Source: Pseudomonas graminis (lineage in GTDB: Bacteria; Pseudomonadota; Gammaproteobacteria; Pseudomonadales; Pseudomonadaceae). Taken from it: 64,000 bases of DNA. The notes beneath the pieces are model-generated. The model had not been told where the DNA came from, did not search any database, and saw only the letters and a list, made by a program, of their open reading frames with translations. The stretch covers positions 62,001 to 126,000 of the forward strand of contig NZ_FOHW01000009.1 in assembly GCF_900111735.1 (NCBI RefSeq). The letters are read 5' to 3'. Each line of letters starts with the position of its first letter. The first letter of the stretch is position 1. This document shows positions 7,029 to 15,946 of this stretch, in pieces. The position numbers and the translations under genes are program-made.

Positions 7029-9314
7029 ATGAGCAGCATTTTCAACGGGCCTTACACGGCTATCTCCAGCGCCGGGGCATTCGGGCCCCAGTGGCTGGAG
7101 CAGCTCGTCTGGCAGTTGCTGTTTGTCGACGGAGAACTTGCTCATTACCGGGTCACGCTGACGTCGGAAGATCGCCACTGGCGCATCGTTCGTCCTGCTC
7201 CCGACACCCCGATCGCTGCGGTCCGCCGTCTGGAACATGAATTTTCACTGGCCCCCCGGCTGATGCCGCAATGGGCCGTACCGCCAGTGGCGCTGCTGTC
7301 TGGGTCAGAAGGTACGTTGTTGGTCCTGGAGGATGCCAGCGGCATGCTCTTGCATGATCAACCCGACGCGCCGCTATCCATCAAGGCCTTTTTGCAGCGG
7401 GCCATCGCTGCCGCTGCCGCCGTAACAGGCGCTCACGAGGCGGGCCTGCTGCACCGCGATATCAAGCCGTGCAACCTGATCGAAGACGCAAACGGTGGGG
7501 TGCGGCTCAGCGGCTTCGGCTTGAGTGTTGATGAGCAGTTGGCGCCGCAGCTGCCGGTGTCCGACGTCACCTGTGGCTCCCTCGGCTACATGGCGCCCGA
7601 GCAGTCGCAGCAGCTGCAGCGTCGGACTGATCAACGCAGCGACCTCTATGCGCTGGGCATGACTTTTTATGAATGGCTGGCCGGCCGACTGCCGTTCGAG
7701 GCCGCCGATGCGGTGGAGTGGGTGTACTGCCACGTGGCGCGCATCCCGCCGCCGTTGAGCCAGCGTCGAGGGGATATCCCCGCGCCGCTGGCCGGTCTCG
7801 TGCATCGGCTGATCGCAAAAAACCCGGAGGACCGTTATCAGAGCGCTGCCGCGTTGCATCGGGATCTGTCCGAGATGCACCAGCAGTGGCAGCAATTCCG
7901 GGACATTCCTGATCTGCAGCCCGACCTGCCTGACGGGCGGCACGACGCATCCGCCGTCTCGCCCAGTCCCGATCCGAAGCCTGTGGCAGGGCTGGAGAGC
8001 CTGTCATCTGCGAGCACATCCACCACCCTGGCCGGGCGCGACGCTCTGGACTTGTCCTCGGTCATGAAATCGGCTCACGCCATGCGCGACGAAAGCGAGC
8101 AGGACCGGCTGATCGAAACCCTGCTGCGTAACACCATCATCCATGCCGGTGCGCAACGAGCCTTGCTGTTGCTCGTTAAAGATGAAGCCCCGGTAATCTG
8201 CGCAATTGGCCAGGGTGGCGTGGACGGCTTGGGCATCGAACTGACGGACAGGGTTCCCGACAAACAGCACCTGCCGCTGTCGATCCTGTACCGGGTGATG
8301 CGCACCCGCCAGCGTCTGGTGCTGGACGATGTCTGCACCGATGCCTACTTTGGCGCCGATGAATACGTGCGCCAGCATCCGGTGCGCTCGGCGCTGTGCG
8401 TGCCACTGGTCAAACAGGGCAGGGTGCTCGGCGTGCTGTACCTGGAAAACAACCTCGCGCCGGGCGTGTTCACGGTTTGTCGCACCGAGGTGCTGGAACT
8501 GCTTGCCAGTCAGGCAGCGATTGCCCTCGAGACCGCGCGCCTGCAACAGGAGTTGGAGCAGGAGAACGCGCGACGCCGGGATGTGGAGATCGCCCTGCGC
8601 GGCGCCCGGGCCAGGCTCGCCGAGGTGGCTCAATCCACGGTGATGGGTGAGCTGGCAGCGTCCATTGCCCACGAAATCAACCAACCGCTGGCGTCGATGG
8701 TGTCCAACGCGGCCGCCGGGATTCGCTGGCTCAATCGCGACAACCCGGAGGTGGATGAAGCCTTGTCCGCGCTTCGCGACATCGTTGCCGAGGGCCGGCG
8801 CGCCGGGGAAATCGTCAATGCGCTGCACAGCCTGGCGCGGCAGGGCCCGCATCACCGGCGCCGGCTGCTGGTCAATGACGTGATTCGCCATGTGGTGGCG
8901 CTCACCGGTGTCGAGGTCGAACAGCAGCGGGTCCTGATGACGACCCACCTGACCTGTTCACCGTTGCGGGTCTGCGCCTCCAGCGTGCAATTGCAGCAGG
9001 TGGTGCTGAACCTGATCCTCAACGCGCTGGACGCCATGAGCGCAGGGGATCACGTGCTGCGGAGGCTGTCGATCACCAGCGAAGTGGTGGGGCGCGACTA
9101 TGTGGTGGTCAGCGTTGAAGACAGCGGGCGCGGCATCGAGCCGGAGAACATCAATCAGCTGTTCAATGCCTTCTTCACCACCAAGGACAAAGGCATGGGC
9201 ATGGGCCTGGCGATCTGTCAGTCGATCATCAGCGCCCACGGCGGCCATCTCTACGCCATGCCGGCGCGCTATGGCGGTGCAACCCTGGTGTTCACTTTGC
9301 CCATCCTCGAGTAA
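7029..9314 (+). CDS. Hybrid sensor: degenerate Ser/Thr kinase-like domain, GAF, histidine kinase
   Basis: 761 aa, no transmembrane segment seen. Residues about 15-285 resemble a Hanks-type kinase: HRD at 142-144 in LLHRDIKPCN and MAPEQ are present, but the metal-binding DFG reads GFG (Gly162), and I find no glycine loop or clear VAIK lysine, so this part is probably a pseudokinase. A GAF domain spans roughly 358-505. A histidine kinase core follows, with His548 in IAHEINQPL, an N box (LNLILNALDAM) and G boxes near the C terminus. Larger relatives carry an AAA/STAND module between kinase and GAF; it is absent here, while a separate ATPase regulator lies upstream. Likely partner: the response regulator at 6215. 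Confidence 0.88.
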   Translation: MSSIFNGPYTAISSAGAFGPQWLEQLVWQLLFVDGELAHYRVTLTSEDRHWRIVRPAPDTPIAAVRRLEHEFSLAPRLMPQWAVPPVALLSGSEGTLLVLEDASGMLLHDQPDAPLSIKAFLQRAIAAAAAVTGAHEAGLLHRDIKPCNLIEDANGGVRLSGFGLSVDEQLAPQLPVSDVTCGSLGYMAPEQSQQLQRRTDQRSDLYALGMTFYEWLAGRLPFEAADAVEWVYCHVARIPPPLSQRRGDIPAPLAGLVHRLIAKNPEDRYQSAAALHRDLSEMHQQWQQFRDIPDLQPDLPDGRHDASAVSPSPDPKPVAGLESLSSASTSTTLAGRDALDLSSVMKSAHAMRDESEQDRLIETLLRNTIIHAGAQRALLLLVKDEAPVICAIGQGGVDGLGIELTDRVPDKQHLPLSILYRVMRTRQRLVLDDVCTDAYFGADEYVRQHPVRSALCVPLVKQGRVLGVLYLENNLAPGVFTVCRTEVLELLASQAAIALETARLQQELEQENARRRDVEIALRGARARLAEVAQSTVMGELAASIAHEINQPLASMVSNAAAGIRWLNRDNPEVDEALSALRDIVAEGRRAGEIVNALHSLARQGPHHRRRLLVNDVIRHVVALTGVEVEQQRVLMTTHLTCSPLRVCASSVQLQQVVLNLILNALDAMSAGDHVLRRLSITSEVVGRDYVVVSVEDSGRGIEPENINQLFNAFFTTKDKGMGMGLAICQSIISAHGGHLYAMPARYGGATLVFTLPILE

Positions 9315-9494
9315 CGCCAACGGCTCATCAACGTGCGCGCTGTTCAGTACGTCCAATTGAAGACCGGCTCGACGCACCGCAGAGAGGCACGTCGTCGTAC
9401 GACTTTTCAGAACGTTTAATACCCTGAAAAGGACTTTAAGCACCGTGCCGACCAGACTTCACGCACCGCTGACTGTGAAGCTGGAGCGCCTGGC

Positions 9495-9917
9495 ATGACT
9501 GCATTCAATCCCTCCCTGAACCCTGAATCCGTTCTCGAGCGCGTCGCCCTGTCGCCGTGGCAGGAGCGCCGGGCCAAGGACCTGATGTCCAGTCAGATGG
9601 ACAAGGGCCTGTCCATCGCCCGGATTGCCGCCGAATGTTCGCTGTCGCGCAGTCACTTCTCGCGCGCCTTCAAGAAGAACACCGGCCTGTCGCCCCGCGA
9701 CTGGTTCTTGCAGATGCGCCTGGACAAGGCCCGGGCCTTGCTCGGCGACTCGGTGCTCACCATCTCGCAGATCAGCCTGGATTGCGGCTTTGCCGATCAG
9801 TCCCATTTCACCCGGGTGTTCTCCCGCGTGGTGGGGCTGACCCCGTTCAGCTGGCGTCGGACCATGACTCTGTTGTCCGCTAAAGGGTGTGTGGCGCAGG
9901 GCGCGCATGCCTGCTGA
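9495..9917 (+). CDS. Short AraC-family transcriptional regulator
   Basis: 140 aa, essentially only the AraC/XylS DNA-binding domain with its two helix-turn-helix motifs (about residues 35-130). The signature is clear: IARIAAECSLSRSHFSRAFKKNTGLSPRDW, then ISLDCGFADQSHFTRVFSRVVGLTPFSWRR (each in separate halves of the domain). No effector-binding domain is present, so its activity may depend on expression level or on a partner protein. GGAG precedes the ATG. It follows the histidine kinase by 180 bp on the same strand and could be the output or a modulator of the same pathway. Confidence 0.9.
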   Translation: MTAFNPSLNPESVLERVALSPWQERRAKDLMSSQMDKGLSIARIAAECSLSRSHFSRAFKKNTGLSPRDWFLQMRLDKARALLGDSVLTISQISLDCGFADQSHFTRVFSRVVGLTPFSWRRTMTLLSAKGCVAQGAHAC

Positions 9918-10063
9918 AGACGGCTATCCTTGCAACTGCGTTTGACGGACGACAGCACCGATGTTCAAGACCTCCCCTCGGCGCCGGTGTATAGCTGCGC
10001 CGGTCTGGCATCGTCAGGCCTCCCGAAAACGTCAAACTGACATCGCCCAATCGGAATCGCTGA

Positions 10064-10984
10064 ATGAACCGCAACGACCTGCGCCGCGTCGACATGAACC
10101 TGCTGGTTATCTTTGAAGCGTTGATGTTCGAGCGCAACCTGACGCGGGTGGCGGAGAAGCTGTTCATGGGCCAGCCGGCGATCAGTGCGGCACTGGCCAG
10201 ATTGCGCGACCTGTTCGACGACCCTTTGCTGCTGCGCAACGGTCGTGCCATGGAGCCGACCGCCCGGGCGCTGGCCATCCTCAAGGAGCTGCAACCGGCG
10301 CTGGACACCATTTCCGGGGCGGTGAGTCGGGCCAAGGAATTTGATCCGGCGACCAGTTGCGACATCTTTCGCATCGGTTTGTCGGACGACGCCGAATTCG
10401 GCCTGTTCCCGCCCTTGCTCAACCGTCTGCGTGAAGAAGCGCCGGGCATTATTGTCGTTGTGCGTCGCGCCAATTTCCTGCTGATGCCGGCGCTGCTGGC
10501 GTCCGGGGAGATTTCCGTGGGCATCAGTTACACCACCGAGCTGCCGGCCAACGCCAAGCGCAAGAAGCTGCGGGACATCGGCGTGAAAGTATTGCGCGGC
10601 GACAACCGCCCCGAGCCGTTGACGCTGGACGAATTCTGTCAGCGGCCGCACACGATGGTGTCGTTCTCCGGTGATTTGACCGGCAATATCGATATCGACC
10701 TGGCGAAAGTCGGGCGGGCGAGGAGGGTGGTGGTGGCGGTGCCGCAGTTCAGTGGGTTGCGGGCGTTGCTGGCCGGCACCGAGCTGATCGCAACTGTGCC
10801 CGATTACGCTGCCTGCGCGTTGATTGAGGGCTGCGCGTTGCGGGCCGAAGATCCGCCGTTCCCGATCGCGCCTGCGGAGTTGTCGATGGTGTGGGCGGGG
10901 GTTCACGATAACGATCCGGCGGAGCGGTGGCTGCGCTCGCGGATCACCGAGTTTATGTCTCAGGAGACGCGGCCTTTGCCGTGA
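10064..10984 (+). CDS. LysR-family transcriptional regulator
   Basis: 306 aa. The N-terminal winged helix (about residues 8-66) carries the LysR pattern NLTRVAEKLFMGQPAISAAL and the LFDDPLLLRNG wing. The remainder is a two-lobed effector-binding domain of normal length. Such proteins act as tetramers and usually control an adjacent or divergent gene when bound to a small metabolite. Here the gene upstream is a co-directional AraC regulator, and about 1 kb of repeats separates it from the DoxX-amidohydrolase genes downstream, so its target is unclear; that cluster is one candidate. Confidence 0.92.
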   Translation: MNRNDLRRVDMNLLVIFEALMFERNLTRVAEKLFMGQPAISAALARLRDLFDDPLLLRNGRAMEPTARALAILKELQPALDTISGAVSRAKEFDPATSCDIFRIGLSDDAEFGLFPPLLNRLREEAPGIIVVVRRANFLLMPALLASGEISVGISYTTELPANAKRKKLRDIGVKVLRGDNRPEPLTLDEFCQRPHTMVSFSGDLTGNIDIDLAKVGRARRVVVAVPQFSGLRALLAGTELIATVPDYAACALIEGCALRAEDPPFPIAPAELSMVWAGVHDNDPAERWLRSRITEFMSQETRPLP

Positions 10985-10989
10985 GGCGA

Positions 10990-11238
10990 GATCTTTAAGA
11001 TCAAGGGCGTCTGCCTGGGGGCAGACTGTTTCGCCTTCGGCGAGTTACTTGATAAAGCCCCAAGTAACCAAGGGCTTGTGCTCCTGGTTTGGCTCCTCCT
11101 TCGTCGGAGTACCCTCACTCCGGTCTCGCTCCGTGGGCCCGCGCCGAACGGACATCCATGTCCTGACGGCGCTCTCGCCACATCCATGCGGCTCGGCCCA
11201 CTCCGCGAGACCTGCGTTCAGCCTGCACCCAAGTCGCG
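10990..11238 (+). repeat. Long dispersed repeat, copy 1 (left arm of a large inverted repeat)
   Basis: About 250 bp, closely matched in reverse complement by 11642-11894 and in part by 55573-55789. It contains local hairpins (GTCTGCC-TGGG-GGCAGAC at 11009-11026, CGCCTTCGGCG soon after) and the conserved CACTCCGGTCTCGCTCCGTG. No protein is likely in it. Its size and intergenic position recall the long repeat classes described in P. fluorescens genomes, but I cannot assign a class. Confidence 0.85.
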
Positions 11239-11300
11239 ATTGGCGGTGACTGGGCCTTTTGTGTAAGAAGATCAACAGCAGAGCAACAGCAGAGCAAAGG

Positions 11301-11590
11301 CTTCCCGGCTGGAGCCGGTCCTCCAGTCGGAGGCGATTCCACAGGGTGTACGCGGTGCTTTGAGTGGGACCGGCTTCAGCCGGGAAGAGGCCAGCTCAGG
11401 CGCCGACATTTTCGATCGATCCCACGCTCCGCGTGGTAACGCCGCCTCGGACGCTCCGCGTCCTGCAAAGGATGCGCATCAAGCCGGGGGCGTGACGCGG
11501 AGCGTCACAGGATGCATGCCCACGCGGAGCGTGGGCACGATCAGCACGCTAGCACGCCGCCCAATCGTAGGACCGGCTTTAGCCGGGAAG
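11301..11590. repeat. REP units (family A) and CG-rich palindrome cluster
   Basis: REP units lie at 11301-11322 (reverse), 11363-11387 (forward) and 11567-11590 (forward). Between them, 11421-11536 holds four short palindromes built on ACGCTCCGCGT or its complement: CCACGCTCCGCGTGG, GACGCTCCGCGTCC, GTGACGCGGAGCGTCAC and GCCCACGCGGAGCGTGGGC. This is the spacer between the two arms of the large inverted repeat. Confidence 0.8.
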
Positions 11591-11641
11591 CCCTTGATCT
11601 GCTTTTGATCTTTAAACACAAAACTCCCAGACGACACAAAA

Positions 11642-11894
11642 CGCGACTTGGGTGCAGGCTGAACGGAGGTCTCGTGGAGTGGGCCGAGCGGCATGGATGC
11701 CGCGAGAGCCGCCCCCCGCCATGGATGGCGGATGGCGGCGGGCCCACGGAGCGAGACCGGAGTGAAGGAACCCTGAGGAACGAAGGGCCCAACCAGGAGC
11801 AAGCACCCTTGGTTACTTGGGGTGCTTTTCCAAGTAACTCGCCGAAGGCGAAACAGTCTGCCCCCAGGCAGACGCTTGTGATCTTAAGGATCTT
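11642..11894 (-). repeat. Long dispersed repeat, copy 2 (right arm of a large inverted repeat)
   Basis: Reverse-complement copy of 10990-11238. The termini (CGCGACTTGGGTGCAGGC and the GTCTGCC hairpin) match exactly or nearly so, while the middle differs at many positions. It ends about 120 bp before the DoxX gene, so that promoter must lie within or just after it. Confidence 0.85.
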
Positions 11895-12014
11895 GATCTT
11901 GATCTGGATCCTCAAAAGCACGTCTGTTCAATACCCATCTCCTTCGCCCCGCCACACTGAATTCATCTGCCACATACCCCGCAAAAACGTGGCCCAAGAA
12001 ATCAAGGGTGGGCA

Positions 12015-12431
12015 ATGACCTATTCAACCTGCAATGACCGCACACAAGACCTCGGGCTGCTCTTCCTCAGATCCGCCGGCGCGCTATTCCTGCTCTTCGT
12101 CCACGGCCTGCCCAAACTGCTCGACTTCAACACCCAACTGACCCTCATCGAAGACCCGTTTCACCTCGGCGCCACCCTGACCCTCAGCATGGCCATCTTC
12201 GCCGAAGTCCTCTGCCCGCTGCTGATTCTGACCGGCGTACTGGCGCGTCTGGCGTGCCTGCCTATTCTCATTCTTCTGCTTGTCGCGCTCGTCGTGGTGC
12301 ACAGCGAGTGGAGCGTGGAACAGGGCCAGTTCGGCTGGTTATTACTGATCATCTTCACCAGCGTGCTGATCGCCGGCCCCGGTCGTCTTGCCCTCAACCA
12401 TGGTTTGCCTGGAGCGCTTCGCTATGCCTGA
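12015..12431 (+). CDS. DoxX-family membrane protein
   Basis: 138 aa with four hydrophobic segments. The DoxX pattern is visible: LLFLRSAGALFLLFVHGLPKL in the first helix region, then a loop and AEVLCPLLILTGVLARLACL. DoxX proteins are small inner-membrane proteins, some linked to quinone or thiosulfate oxidation and others to oxidative-stress complexes; the exact role here is unknown. Its stop overlaps the start of the next gene by 8 nt (ATGCCTGA), so the two are translationally coupled. First gene of a likely operon with the ABM-domain protein and the amidohydrolase. Confidence 0.88.
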   Translation: MTYSTCNDRTQDLGLLFLRSAGALFLLFVHGLPKLLDFNTQLTLIEDPFHLGATLTLSMAIFAEVLCPLLILTGVLARLACLPILILLLVALVVVHSEWSVEQGQFGWLLLIIFTSVLIAGPGRLALNHGLPGALRYA

Positions 12432-13053
12432 TTACGCCACGACCGCCGACATCGTCCCGACGTCGAAACTGTCCGCCGACGAGATCGTCACCCTGGTGGT
12501 CAAGCACCGCATCAAGGCCGGCCTCGAAGCGCACTACGAAGCCTGGCTGCGCCGCATCGTTGCCATGGCCGCCAGCTACCCCGGGCATCTGGGCGTGGAC
12601 GTCATACGCGGCAAGTCCGACGGCCTGCACATGTTCACCTGCGTGCTGCGCTTCTGTTCGACCGACGCCATGCACAGCTGGCTCGACTCGTCCCATCGTC
12701 GCGAGCTGGTGGCGGAGGCGTCGCCCATGCTGGCCGACGGCGATCTCACCGAGGTCAACCCGCACAACGAGTTCTGGTTCGTCCCCGCCGCTGAAAACCC
12801 GCCGCCGCGCTGGAAACAGGCCTGCGTGACCTTTCTGGTGATCTGCCCGCTGACCCTGCTGATTCCGCTGGTCTGGGGGCCGGTGTTTCGCCTGTACCCG
12901 CTGCTGGCCCATTACGTCATCAGCACCGCACTGGTCACCGTCACCATCGTTTTGCTGGTGGTGTATGTGCTGATGCCGCGGGCGACGCGGCTGTTTGCGC
13001 CGTGGCTGAATGCCCGGCCGGCGGCGGTGGCCGGAGCCGATCATGAAGGATGA
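12424..13053 (+). CDS. Antibiotic-biosynthesis-monooxygenase-domain protein with C-terminal membrane segments
   Basis: 209 aa. I place the start at 12424 because GGAG precedes it and it overlaps the DoxX stop, rather than at the ATG 12 codons upstream. Residues about 20-120 form an ABM (dimeric ferredoxin-like) domain: IVTLVVKHRIKAG, YPGHLGVDVI, FWFVP. These domains act as small monooxygenases or bind quinone-like or aromatic ligands. Two hydrophobic helices follow (about 135-155 and 160-185), giving a membrane-tethered form. It overlaps the amidohydrolase start by 11 nt. The substrate cannot be read. Confidence 0.85.
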   Translation: MPDYATTADIVPTSKLSADEIVTLVVKHRIKAGLEAHYEAWLRRIVAMAASYPGHLGVDVIRGKSDGLHMFTCVLRFCSTDAMHSWLDSSHRRELVAEASPMLADGDLTEVNPHNEFWFVPAAENPPPRWKQACVTFLVICPLTLLIPLVWGPVFRLYPLLAHYVISTALVTVTIVLLVVYVLMPRATRLFAPWLNARPAAVAGADHEG

Positions 13054-15037
13054 CGAGGCCGATCAACCGTCCTCCAGCGATCGCCGCCGCTTCGTCGCCA
13101 AGGGCTCGTTGCTCGGCGCGGCCGCCGCACTGTTTTCTTCACTGCCTGCCACCGGCCTTGCCGTCGGGGCGTCCCACTCTTCTGCCAACGGAGGCGCGAT
13201 GAACGTCGATCTGATTCTCTTCAACGGTAATTTCCACACGGTGGACCAGGAAAAACCCAAGGCCAGTGCAGTGGCCATCAGCGGCGGGAAATTCGTCGCC
13301 GTGGGCTCCGACGCCGAGATCATGGCTCAGCGTGGCCCGGCCACCCAGGTCATCGACATGCACAAGCGCACGGTGATCCCCGGCCTCAACGACTCGCACT
13401 TGCACCTGATCCGTGGCGGCCTCAACTACAACCTCGAACTGCGCTGGGAAGGCGTGCCGTCCCTGGCCGACGCGTTGCGCATGCTCAAGGCCCAGGCCGA
13501 CCGCACGCCAACGCCGCAGTGGGTGCGTGTGGTCGGCGGCTGGAACGAATTCCAGTTCGCCGAAAAACGCATGCCGACCCTCGAAGAACTCAACCAGGCC
13601 GCGCCCGACACTCCGGTGTTCGTCCTGCATTTGTATGACCGCGCGCTGCTCAACCGCGCGGCGTTGCGGGTGGCCGGCTACACCCGCGACACGCCGAACC
13701 CGCCGGGTGGCGAGATCGTCCGTGACAGCGACGGCGACCCGACCGGCATGCTGGTGGCCAAGCCCAACGCGATGATCCTCTACTCGACCCTGGCCAAAGG
13801 GCCGAAGCTGCCGCTGGAGTACCAGATCAACTCGACGCGCCAGTTCATGCGCGAACTTAACCGACTGGGCCTGACCAGCGCCATCGACGCCGGCGGCGGC
13901 TACCAGAATTACCCGGACGATTACGCCGTCATCACGCAACTGGCCGAGGCCAAGCAGCTGACCGTGCGCATCGCCTACAACCTGTTCACCCAGAAGCCCA
14001 AGGAAGAGCTGGAAGACTTCAAGCACTGGACCAACACCGTGACGCTGCACCAGGGCGATGACTTCCTGCGCCACAACGGCGCCGGCGAGATGCTGACCTT
14101 CTCGGCTGCGGATTTCGAAGACTTCCTCGAGCCGCGCCCGGATTTACCAGCGGGCATGGAACAGGATCTCGAACCGGTGGTGCGCCACCTCGTTGAGCAC
14201 CGCTGGCCGTTCCGCCTCCACGCCACCTACGACGAATCGATTTCGCGCATGCTCGACGTGTTCGAGAAGGTCAACCGCGACATTCCGTTCAACGGCCTTC
14301 CGTGGTTCTTCGACCACTGCGAAACCATCACGCCGAAGAACATCGAGCGGGTCAAGGCGCTCGGCGGCGGCATTGCGATTCAGGACCGCATGGCGTTCCA
14401 GGGCGAATATTTCGTCGAGCGCTACGGGGCCAAGGCCGGTGAACACACGCCACCGATCAAACGCATGCTGGCCGAAGGCGTGCCGGTAGGCGCCGGGACC
14501 GACGCCACCCGCGTGTCGAGCTACAACCCGTGGACTTCGCTGTACTGGATGGTCAGCGGTCGCACCGTCGGCGGCCTTGAGCTGTACCCGGAAGGCCTGT
14601 CCCGGGAAACCGCGCTGGAGCTGTTCACCCGTGGCAGCGCCTGGTTTTCCTCCGAGCAGGGCAAGAAAGGCCAGATCAAGGTCGGCCAACTGGCGGACGT
14701 GGTGGCGTTGTCCCAAGACTTCTTCAGCGTGCCGGAAGAGTCGATCAAGTGGATCGAATCGGTGCTGACCATCGTTGACGGCAAGGTGGTGTACGGCGCC
14801 GGCGAGTTCGACGATCTGGCACCGCCGAGCGTGCCGGTGCTGCCGGACTGGTCGCCAGTCTCCAAGGTGCCGGGCCACTGGCGTCAAGGCGCACCGATGG
14901 CAGCGGCGGTTCACCAGTGCAGCGGTCCCTGCGGCGTCCATGCCCACAGCCACGACAAAGCGCGTCAGTCGAAAGTGCCGGTCAGCGACTTTCAGGGTTT
15001 CTGGGGCGCGTTTGGCTGTTCGTGCTTCGCCTTCTGA
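13043..15037 (+). CDS. Tat-exported amidohydrolase (YtcJ-like, amidohydrolase 3 family)
   Basis: 664 aa from the ATG at 13043 (GGAG upstream). The N terminus carries a twin-arginine signal, SSSDRRRFVAKGS followed by a hydrophobic stretch, so the enzyme is probably exported folded to the periplasm. The metal-binding HxH lies in NDSHLHLIRGG, with further candidate ligands at HATYDES, FDHCET and GTDATR, as expected for the amidohydrolase superfamily. The substrate is unknown. The last 40 residues are unusual: rich in Cys and His (CSGPCGVHAHSHD, ending FGCSCFAF), which could bind metal. An internal ATG at 13201 with GGAGG is an alternative cytoplasmic start. Co-transcribed with the two genes before it. 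Confidence 0.85.
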   Translation: MKDDEADQPSSSDRRRFVAKGSLLGAAAALFSSLPATGLAVGASHSSANGGAMNVDLILFNGNFHTVDQEKPKASAVAISGGKFVAVGSDAEIMAQRGPATQVIDMHKRTVIPGLNDSHLHLIRGGLNYNLELRWEGVPSLADALRMLKAQADRTPTPQWVRVVGGWNEFQFAEKRMPTLEELNQAAPDTPVFVLHLYDRALLNRAALRVAGYTRDTPNPPGGEIVRDSDGDPTGMLVAKPNAMILYSTLAKGPKLPLEYQINSTRQFMRELNRLGLTSAIDAGGGYQNYPDDYAVITQLAEAKQLTVRIAYNLFTQKPKEELEDFKHWTNTVTLHQGDDFLRHNGAGEMLTFSAADFEDFLEPRPDLPAGMEQDLEPVVRHLVEHRWPFRLHATYDESISRMLDVFEKVNRDIPFNGLPWFFDHCETITPKNIERVKALGGGIAIQDRMAFQGEYFVERYGAKAGEHTPPIKRMLAEGVPVGAGTDATRVSSYNPWTSLYWMVSGRTVGGLELYPEGLSRETALELFTRGSAWFSSEQGKKGQIKVGQLADVVALSQDFFSVPEESIKWIESVLTIVDGKVVYGAGEFDDLAPPSVPVLPDWSPVSKVPGHWRQGAPMAAAVHQCSGPCGVHAHSHDKARQSKVPVSDFQGFWGAFGCSCFAF

Positions 15038-15163
15038 TCAGCGCCTCAAAAGGGCAATTGAAAAGAGCATGAAAGGCCTCGTCGGCGCTGATCGGCGGGG
15101 CTCTCCGTCAGCGTGATGCGCTGGCCCTTGTACTCATCTGTCACCCACTCAATGGAGTCAATC

Positions 15164-15787
15164 ATGACCGTTCCCTACAAGCGTCTGAACAAAGATGATG
15201 CCGTCGTTCTGCTGGTCGATCACCAGACTGGCCTGATCTCGCTGGTCCAGGACTTCACGCCGAACGAGTTCAAGAACAACGTGCTGGCCCTGGCCGATTG
15301 CGCCAAGTTCTTCAAGCTGCCGACCATCCTCACCACCAGCTTCGAAACCGGCCCCAACGGCCCGCTGGTGCCCGAGCTCAAGGCGATGTTCCCGGACGCG
15401 CCGTACATCGCCCGTCCTGGCCAGATTAACGCCTGGGACAACGAAGACTTCGTTAAAGCGATCAAAGCCACCGGCCGCAAGCAGATCATCATCGCTGGCG
15501 TCGTGACTGACGTTTGCGTGGCGTTCCCGACCCTGTGCGCGCTGGAAGAAGGTTTCGACGTGTTCGTGGTCACCGATGCGTCGGGCACGTTCAACGACGT
15601 GGTGCAAAAAGCCGCGTGGGCACGTATGAGTGCCGCAGGCGCTCAACTGATGAACTGGTTCTCGGTAGCGTGCGAGCTGCAGGGCGACTGGCGCAACGAC
15701 ATGGAAGGCCTGGCCAATCTGCTGTCCCAGCGCATTCCGAACTACCGCAACCTGATGAACAGCTACTCGGCGTTCACCGCCAAGTAA
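15164..15787 (+). CDS. ycaC: YcaC-type isochorismatase-family hydrolase
   Basis: 207 aa from the ATG at 15164 (GGAG 9 nt upstream). The sequence follows E. coli YcaC closely as I remember it (LVDHQTGLISLV, TSFETGPNGPLVPEL, GQINAWDNEDFVKAIKATG). The proposed catalytic residues Asp19, Arg84 and Cys118 (in VTDVCVAF) are all in place. YcaC is a cytoplasmic octamer of the cysteine hydrolase fold whose natural substrate is unknown. It lies 126 bp after the amidohydrolase on the same strand and may belong to the same transcription unit. A GC-rich hairpin follows at 15793-15818. Confidence 0.92.
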   Translation: MTVPYKRLNKDDAVVLLVDHQTGLISLVQDFTPNEFKNNVLALADCAKFFKLPTILTTSFETGPNGPLVPELKAMFPDAPYIARPGQINAWDNEDFVKAIKATGRKQIIIAGVVTDVCVAFPTLCALEEGFDVFVVTDASGTFNDVVQKAAWARMSAAGAQLMNWFSVACELQGDWRNDMEGLANLLSQRIPNYRNLMNSYSAFTAK

Positions 15788-15792
15788 CACGC

Positions 15793-15818
15793 TGCGCGCC
15801 GCCTTTTTGCGGCGCGCA
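15793..15818 (+). terminator. Hairpin after ycaC
   Basis: Perfect 10-bp arms TGCGCGCCGC / GCGGCGCGCA around CTTTTT, beginning 6 bp after the stop codon. There is no trailing T run, so it is a weak terminator or a message-stabilising stem. A second inverted repeat, GGTAACCG / CGGTTACC, lies at 15834-15864 ahead of the next gene. Confidence 0.5.
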
Positions 15819-15946
15819 CCCTCCCGAAGCAGCGGTAACCGTGACAAGATTGCGCGCGGTTACCCCTTATTTAGAGAGGGCGCGGCCCCGCCACGCCATC
15901 CAGCGCTGGCTGATCGGCCGCTGCCCCCACTTCTGGAGAAAACAAC

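Noticed and set aside
11039..12018. Several 60-170-codon frames in the repeat island
   Set aside because: They follow the repeated element in both directions, change with each copy and have no start signals; treated as non-coding.
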